This document shows, piece by piece, positions 59,750 to 64,000 of a stretch of DNA of 64,000 bases; the stretch's first letter is position 1; each line of letters begins with the position of its first letter. A program made the translations under genes and the position numbers. Source of the DNA: Modestobacter sp. Leaf380 (lineage in GTDB: Bacteria; Actinomycetota; Actinomycetes; Mycobacteriales; Geodermatophilaceae); assembly GCF_001424485.1 (NCBI RefSeq), contig NZ_LMQC01000001.1:687755-751754 (forward strand). The letters are read 5' to 3'. The notes beneath the pieces are model-generated. The model did not search any database and was not told the DNA's origin. It was given only the letters and a program-made list of their open reading frames with translations.

Positions 59750-60460
59750 GTGACCGCGACGGAGCAGGACCCCGACACCCGGCGGACCCGGACCCGGGGC
59801 GAGGTCGTGGAGGTCGCTGCCCGACTGCTCGCCGCCGGCGGTGCGGACGCCGTCACCACCCGGGCCGTGGCGGCCGAGGCGGGCGTGCAGGCGCCCACGA
59901 TCTACCGGCTGTTCGGGGACAAGGACGGCCTGCTCGACGCCGTCGCCGAGCACGTGTTCACCACCTACGTCGCCGGCAAGCAGCTGGCCCCGCAGACCGA
60001 CGACCCGGTCGCGGACCTGCGCGCCGGGTGGGACGTGCACGTCGGCTTCGGGCTGGCCAACCCGGCCCTGTCCGCGCTGCTGGCCGACCCGCGCCGGGGC
60101 GCCCGGTCCCCGGCGGTCCGGGCCGGTGCCGACGTGCTGCGGGCCCGGGTGCGCCGGGTGGCCGCGGCCGGCCGGCTGCGGGTCAGCGAGGAGCGGGCCG
60201 TGGACCTGGTGCACTCGATCGGCACCGGCTGCGTGCTGACCCTGGTCCGCACGCCCCCGGAGGAGCGCGACCTGGGCCTGGTCGACGCCGCGTGGGACGC
60301 GGTCCTCGCCGCCGTCACCACCGACGCCGCCGGCACCGCACCCGAGGGCACGACGGTGGCCGCGGTCGCCCTGCGGGCCGGGCTGGACGACGTCGCCGTG
60401 CTCTCGGCGTCCGAGCGGGCGCTGCTGGCCGAGTGGCTGGACCGGATCACCGCCGGCTGA
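59750..60460 (+). CDS. TetR-family repressor of the NmrA-like gene
   Basis: A 236-residue repressor: helix-turn-helix ARLLAAGGADAVTTRAVAAEAGVQAPTIYRLFGDKDGLL and a ligand domain with a long C-terminal helix set. GTG 59750 is chosen because the operator ends just before it. The short leader suggests a leaderless or near-leaderless mRNA. It is divergent from the NmrA-like gene and converges with the diguanylate cyclase gene. Confidence 0.9.
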   Translation: MTATEQDPDTRRTRTRGEVVEVAARLLAAGGADAVTTRAVAAEAGVQAPTIYRLFGDKDGLLDAVAEHVFTTYVAGKQLAPQTDDPVADLRAGWDVHVGFGLANPALSALLADPRRGARSPAVRAGADVLRARVRRVAAAGRLRVSEERAVDLVHSIGTGCVLTLVRTPPEERDLGLVDAAWDAVLAAVTTDAAGTAPEGTTVAAVALRAGLDDVAVLSASERALLAEWLDRITAG

Positions 60461-60463
60461 GCC

Positions 60464-61198
60464 TCAGGCCGGGGCGTGGACCGCGTCGGCCAGGGTGACC
60501 CGGCCCTTGCCGTGCTGCTTGGAGCTGTACATGGCCGCGTCGGCGCGCTGCAGCAGCTCCTCCGCGGACTCCCGGCCGCTGCGGGTCAGCGCCACACCGA
60601 GGCTGGCCCCGACCTGGGCCGGTCCGCAGGCCAGCTGCACCGGACGGCTGACCGAGTCCCGGAGCCGGTGGGCCAGGGCGAGGGCCGGGTCCCGGTCCGC
60701 GCCGTCCGCGCAGACCACGACGAACTCGTCCCCACCCAGGCGGGCGAGGACGTCGTCGGGGCGCAGGCAGTGCGCCAGCCGCGCCGCGACGACGATCAGC
60801 AGGTCGTCCCCGGCCGCGTGCCCGAGCCGGTCGTTGACGGCCTTGAAGCCGTCCAGGTCGATGAACAGCGCCGCGACGCCCGGCCCGCCGGTCCGGGCGC
60901 GGGCCAGCGCCTGCCCGAGGTGGTGCACCAGCGCCACCCGGTTGGGCAGCCCGGTGAGCGGGTCCTCCTCGGCCCGCCGGCGCAGCTGCTCGTGCAGGTC
61001 GCGCATCTCGGTGGAGGACACCTCGATGGAGCGCTCGAGGGTGTAGCGGTCCTCGTCGGCCTCGGCGTACGCCCGGGAGACGACGGCGAGCAGAGCGGCC
61101 CACTGGGCCTCGTCGGGTGCGCCGCTGATGCCCAGCCGGCGCAACTGGCGGGCCAGCAGCCGGTGCAGCTCGGGGACGGGGGGCGCCTCAACGCTCAC
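60464..61198 (-). CDS. Diguanylate cyclase (GGDEF)
   Basis: A 244-residue soluble cyclase: an N-terminal helical region of about 85 residues without a known sensor fold, then GGDEF with intact GGDEF near 148 and an RxxD inhibitory site (RPDD) five residues ahead. Substrate-site segments DPLTGLPNR and FIDLDGFKAVND are normal. The GTG at 61198 overlaps the end of the FIST gene by 11 bases, so the FIST protein is the likely input. Product cyclic-di-GMP. Confidence 0.93.
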   Translation of the reverse strand: MSVEAPPVPELHRLLARQLRRLGISGAPDEAQWAALLAVVSRAYAEADEDRYTLERSIEVSSTEMRDLHEQLRRRAEEDPLTGLPNRVALVHHLGQALARARTGGPGVAALFIDLDGFKAVNDRLGHAAGDDLLIVVAARLAHCLRPDDVLARLGGDEFVVVCADGADRDPALALAHRLRDSVSRPVQLACGPAQVGASLGVALTRSGRESAEELLQRADAAMYSSKQHGKGRVTLADAVHAPA

Positions 61199-62333
61199 GG
61201 ATCACCGAGACGGTCATCGTCTGGTTCTGCATGGTGGCGCCCGCATCGCCGGAGGTCAGCTCTCCGTAGGAGTAGAAGCCGACCGTGGCCGGGGCGGGCC
61301 CGCCGTCCCCGAGGGCCTCGGCGACGGCCTCCAGCTCCTCCTCACAGCGCTGGCCCAGCACCAGCCGGCGGCCCACGCAGCTGACGACCAGCGCGAGCGA
61401 GTCACCCGGGGCGACGGCGAGGCGGGCGGCCTCGGCGGCCTCCTCGGCGGCGCCGACCAGCCGGTCGGTGGAGCTGCGCATCAGCTGGGCGCGGGAGCCC
61501 ACGGGCACCTCGCCGGCGAACGTCAGCGACTGCTCGGCCGGGTCCACGCCCAGCACGGTGCGGACGGACTCGCGGTCCCCGCCGGGTGCGCGCACGCCGA
61601 GCGGGAAGAGCAGGGCGGTGGCCGGCAGTCCGCTGGCCCGGTCGCCGAGGTAGGTGCGGTAGAGCTCGAGGGCGGGCCGGTCGTCCAGCTCGTGGACGAC
61701 GGTGCCGCGGGAGCGGGTGACGATGCGCTCGGGGCCCAGCACGGACCAGCCGCCGCGGGCGCCGTGGCCCACCTCGACGGCGTCCCCGGCCAGCCCGACG
61801 GCGATCACGTGGCCGCCGACCGGGACGCCGTCGACGAGCACCCAGGTCGCGGCGAACCGGTCGCCGTCGCCGGCGAGGCCGCCGACCACGGTGGTGCCCA
61901 GGGGCACGCCGGCGGAGAGCCCGTCGGCCAGGGCGGAGCCGTTGACCCGCAGGCCCTCGCTGAACACCAGCACGGCGGCCAGGTCGGGGGCGCGGTCGGT
62001 CAGGTGCTTGCCCAGCAGCAGGCCGACGTCGCGCGAGTCGTCGGCGGAGACCGGGGAGGTCTCCACCAGCACCCGGGTGGCGGCGAAGCGGAGGACGGCA
62101 ACGGTGAGGGTGTCGTCGTGCAGCTCGCTGCCCGACACCTCACCGGAGGTCGAGCAGCCGGCGATCGAGGCGGTGGGGTACGCCGCCCGGAGGTCGGCCA
62201 GGCCCGGGTGCCCCGGCTCGTCGCGCAGACCGCTGGGGCCGAAGACGAGCACCAGGGTGGCGGGTCCGTCCCACGCGGGGAGGGCGTCCGACCAACCGGT
62301 CGGGTAGGCCCATCGGCCCGAGAACACGTCCAT
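61188..62333 (-). CDS. FIST-domain sensor protein
   Basis: A 381-residue soluble protein with FIST-N (TLVLVFGPSGLRDEP, IAGCSTSGEVSGSEL, VVGGLAGDGDRF) and FIST-C (GDSLALVVSCVGRRLVLGQRCEEELEAV, VGFYSYGELTS). FIST proteins sense small molecules; one branch (NosP) binds haem and nitric oxide and controls diguanylate cyclases or kinases encoded next to it. ATG 62333 has GGAGG six bases upstream. Overlap with the GGDEF gene makes a signalling pair likely. Haem binding here is not shown. Confidence 0.88.
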   Translation of the reverse strand: MDVFSGRWAYPTGWSDALPAWDGPATLVLVFGPSGLRDEPGHPGLADLRAAYPTASIAGCSTSGEVSGSELHDDTLTVAVLRFAATRVLVETSPVSADDSRDVGLLLGKHLTDRAPDLAAVLVFSEGLRVNGSALADGLSAGVPLGTTVVGGLAGDGDRFAATWVLVDGVPVGGHVIAVGLAGDAVEVGHGARGGWSVLGPERIVTRSRGTVVHELDDRPALELYRTYLGDRASGLPATALLFPLGVRAPGGDRESVRTVLGVDPAEQSLTFAGEVPVGSRAQLMRSSTDRLVGAAEEAAEAARLAVAPGDSLALVVSCVGRRLVLGQRCEEELEAVAEALGDGGPAPATVGFYSYGELTSGDAGATMQNQTMTVSVIRER

Positions 62334-62436
62334 CGTCACCCTCCGCGGGACGCGGTGCCCCTGCCTCCTCCATCGGCTCCGACGGGCCCGGATACACCGT
62401 GCGGGCGGCGTCCTCACCCCAACAGAGGACGGGTCC

Positions 62437-63309
62437 TCACCGCCCGGAAGCGTCGTCGTCGGGGCTCCCGGATGGCACCGGTCGCTCCCTGACCGCTGCG
62501 GCGACGGACTGCACCTGCGCGAGCGCAGAGCGGGGATCGTCGACGGACAGCTCGATCCGCGTGACGGGAACCGGAGGGCGTCGGCGCGTCACCCGCGTCG
62601 CGACCGGGGTGGTCAGCTCGATGGTCAGCGACGTGCCGTCCAGGGAGGGCAGGTACAGCGTGCCGTCCTCGACCGCAGGCAGCAGCCCCACCCGTCGGAT
62701 GTCCCTCCGGGGGCGCACGGCAGCGAGGTGGCGCAAGGGGACGTCGAGGACGTCCTGGACGCCGTTGCGCAGGCGCAGGACGCCGTCGGTGACATGGTGC
62801 GGGTAGGCCACCCGGGCGGCGACCAGACCCACGACGGCCACGCAGGCATACACCGTGACGGCGGTCAGGACGACGCGCACCCAGCCGGCCGGCAGCAGCA
62901 CGTGCACCACGGCCGTCTCCACGACGGTGACGCCGAGGAACGCCAGGGCGGGTACGGTCACACCCCGGCCGTAGGGCAGCGCCGTCGCACCGGCCGGCAG
63001 GTCCGTCCGGCGTCGGGCCACCAGCCATAAGGCGCGTAGTGCCCGCCACTCGGCGGTCGCCACCCGTACCGCCGTCTGCCCGAGGACGGCCTCGACGGCC
63101 TCCCGGGCGCTCGACCCACCCCGTCGGAGGGCGCGGTACGCCCGCGTGCCCGCCCAGCCGCCGACTGCGGCGAGCGGGAACTCGACGGCCAACGCCAGCT
63201 GCCCCGCCGTCCGGATCGACAGCACCCCGGCGCCCAGCAGGGCGGCGTCGACGAGCAGCACCGCGACAGAGGCGGCCACGGCGGCCCGGTGCCAGGGCCA
63301 CGTCCTCAC
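62437..63309 (-). CDS. Membrane protein of unknown function
   Basis: A 290-residue protein with hydrophobic spans near 10-30, 36-54, about 115-140 and 145-170, then a soluble C-terminal half rich in beta strands (GLLPAVEDGTLYLPSLDGTSLTIELTTPV), which looks PH-like. The GTG at 63309 overlaps the MerR stop by 4 bases (GTGA), so the pair is translationally coupled. No family is recognised. It could be the regulator's target or partner. Confidence 0.75.
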   Translation of the reverse strand: MRTWPWHRAAVAASVAVLLVDAALLGAGVLSIRTAGQLALAVEFPLAAVGGWAGTRAYRALRRGGSSAREAVEAVLGQTAVRVATAEWRALRALWLVARRRTDLPAGATALPYGRGVTVPALAFLGVTVVETAVVHVLLPAGWVRVVLTAVTVYACVAVVGLVAARVAYPHHVTDGVLRLRNGVQDVLDVPLRHLAAVRPRRDIRRVGLLPAVEDGTLYLPSLDGTSLTIELTTPVATRVTRRRPPVPVTRIELSVDDPRSALAQVQSVAAAVRERPVPSGSPDDDASGR

Positions 63310-64000
63310 GAGGTCGACTCCCGGACCAGGTCCATGCAGCGTCGTTGACCCGGGGTCAACGACGCCAGGAACTCCGCCATGAGCGGGGCGCCGGGCGACG
63401 GCACGAGCCCGCCGCCGCCGTCCACCGCCTCGAACATCGCGACCATGCGCTGGGCGACCGCGCGGACGGCGGGGTCGTCCGCCGTCGTCAGTGCCTCGAA
63501 CTGCTCTGCGATCTCAGCGAGCTCACCGGCTCGTCCCGGGTCGGCGAGCACGTCCTCGACGGCCACGGTGATCGCGGCCGCCTGGTCGTGCGGCACGGAC
63601 GCCGCGATCGACTCCCAGGCGTCCCGCTCGCGCTCCAGCCGCCCGGGATCGGCGACGCCGACCAGGCCCGCCACGAGCGCCGGGGGCATGGCCGGGAGGT
63701 GGGCCAGCCGCAGGTCGTCGTGGTCGAGCATCTCGAGCAGGACCCGTCGCTGGCCGGTCAGCTGGTCGATCTGGCCCTCGATGTCCTGCACGACGTGTTG
63801 GAGAACCGCGCGGAGCTCCGTCCCCGTGTCGTCGTGGAGCACGTCCCGGACCTCGGGGAGCGACAGTCCGCGCTCGGCCAACCGCACGGCCCTGACCACT
63901 GCGAGGACGTCGGCCAGGTCGTACTCGCGGTACCCGCTGGCCCGACGGGCGGGTTCGGGCACCACCCCCAGCTGGTGGTAGTGCCGGATGGTGCGCGTGG
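63306..64000 (-). CDS. MerR-family regulator (5' end outside window)
   Basis: The C-terminal 231 residues of a MerR regulator are visible. The first visible residues TRTIRHYHQLG are the end of the MerR wing, then ASGYREYDLADVLAVVRAVRLAERGLSLPEVRDVL and a long dimerisation helix (QHVVQDIEGQIDQLTGQRRVLLEML). The remaining 130 residues form a helical effector domain with no Cys cluster, so a metal sensor is unlikely. The GTG at 63965 is internal. The membrane protein gene overlaps its end. Confidence 0.88.
   Translation of the reverse strand, partial: TRTIRHYHQLGVVPEPARRASGYREYDLADVLAVVRAVRLAERGLSLPEVRDVLHDDTGTELRAVLQHVVQDIEGQIDQLTGQRRVLLEMLDHDDLRLAHLPAMPPALVAGLVGVADPGRLERERDAWESIAASVPHDQAAAITVAVEDVLADPGRAGELAEIAEQFEALTTADDPAVRAVAQRMVAMFEAVDGGGGLVPSPGAPLMAEFLASLTPGQRRCMDLVRESTS

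Overview
The window reads as one continuous piece of a very GC-rich actinobacterial chromosome. Codons end almost always in G or C, GTG starts are common, and many genes overlap as ATGA or GTGA. The mycothiol synthase gene, the CysQ/CysD/CysN sulfate-activation set and the DUF2795, DUF2945, DUF1272 and DUF5996 proteins all point to Actinomycetota. A Geodermatophilaceae-type genome (Blastococcus, Modestobacter, Geodermatophilus) is my inference, not something the sequence proves. I see no phage, integrase, transposase, CRISPR array or rRNA. This is core and light accessory chromosome rather than an island.

Layout. 1-4,922: end of mshD, then a Pho-regulated pstSCAB phosphate transporter with an 11-bp-phased PHO box and an attenuator hairpin after pstS. 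4,981-8,389: an unusual LytR-CpsA-Psr protein, a protein with six 14-residue repeats, and two small stress-type proteins. 8,704-11,880: a siderophore-interacting flavoprotein and two-component system 1. 11,915-15,964: a thioesterase followed by cysQ-cysD-cysN, with a small membrane-protein gene on the opposite strand between cysD and cysN. 16,100-19,769: a form II-type carbon monoxide dehydrogenase-like operon (coxL-coxS-coxM), divergent from a CynX/NimT-type exporter. 21,177-25,402: a small acidic protein and the HrpA-type helicase. 25,613-38,228: three DHA2-type drug exporters, two with their own regulator (MarR, TetR), interleaved with a fluoroacetate-dehalogenase-like hydrolase, an acyl-CoA dehydrogenase, a YihY protein, a haem membrane protein and a crotonase-fold protein.

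38,355-45,185: IclR regulator, epimerase, DUF5996 protein, geranylgeranyl-reductase-like flavoprotein and a GGDEF-EAL protein. 45,301-55,139: tRNA-Lys, a short glycosyltransferase, envelope lipoproteins, a DUF2231-Rieske protein, an orphan chemoreceptor, a monooxygenase, GtrA and WrbA family proteins and a metallophosphoesterase. 55,295-55,578: tRNA-Glu, tRNA-Asp, tRNA-Phe. 55,736-58,062: two-component system 2, a paralogue of system 1 with the same 19-bp motif upstream. 58,115-64,000: STAS protein, DUF1272 protein, a divergent TetR/NmrA-like pair around a clear operator, a FIST plus diguanylate cyclase operon, a membrane protein and a MerR regulator cut by the window end.

The most distinctive signals are structural. 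There are long nested palindromes at 15,990-16,079, 28,325-28,397 and 29,466-29,537, and a G-run tract at 29,553-29,601. A perfect hairpin lies across the annotated start of one kinase, and the two two-component systems share an upstream motif. I found no convincing wholly new system. The best functional leads are the complete defluorinase-like active site at 28,466-29,383, the FIST-GGDEF pair, the form II CoxLSM operon and the catalytically atypical LCP and crotonase proteins.
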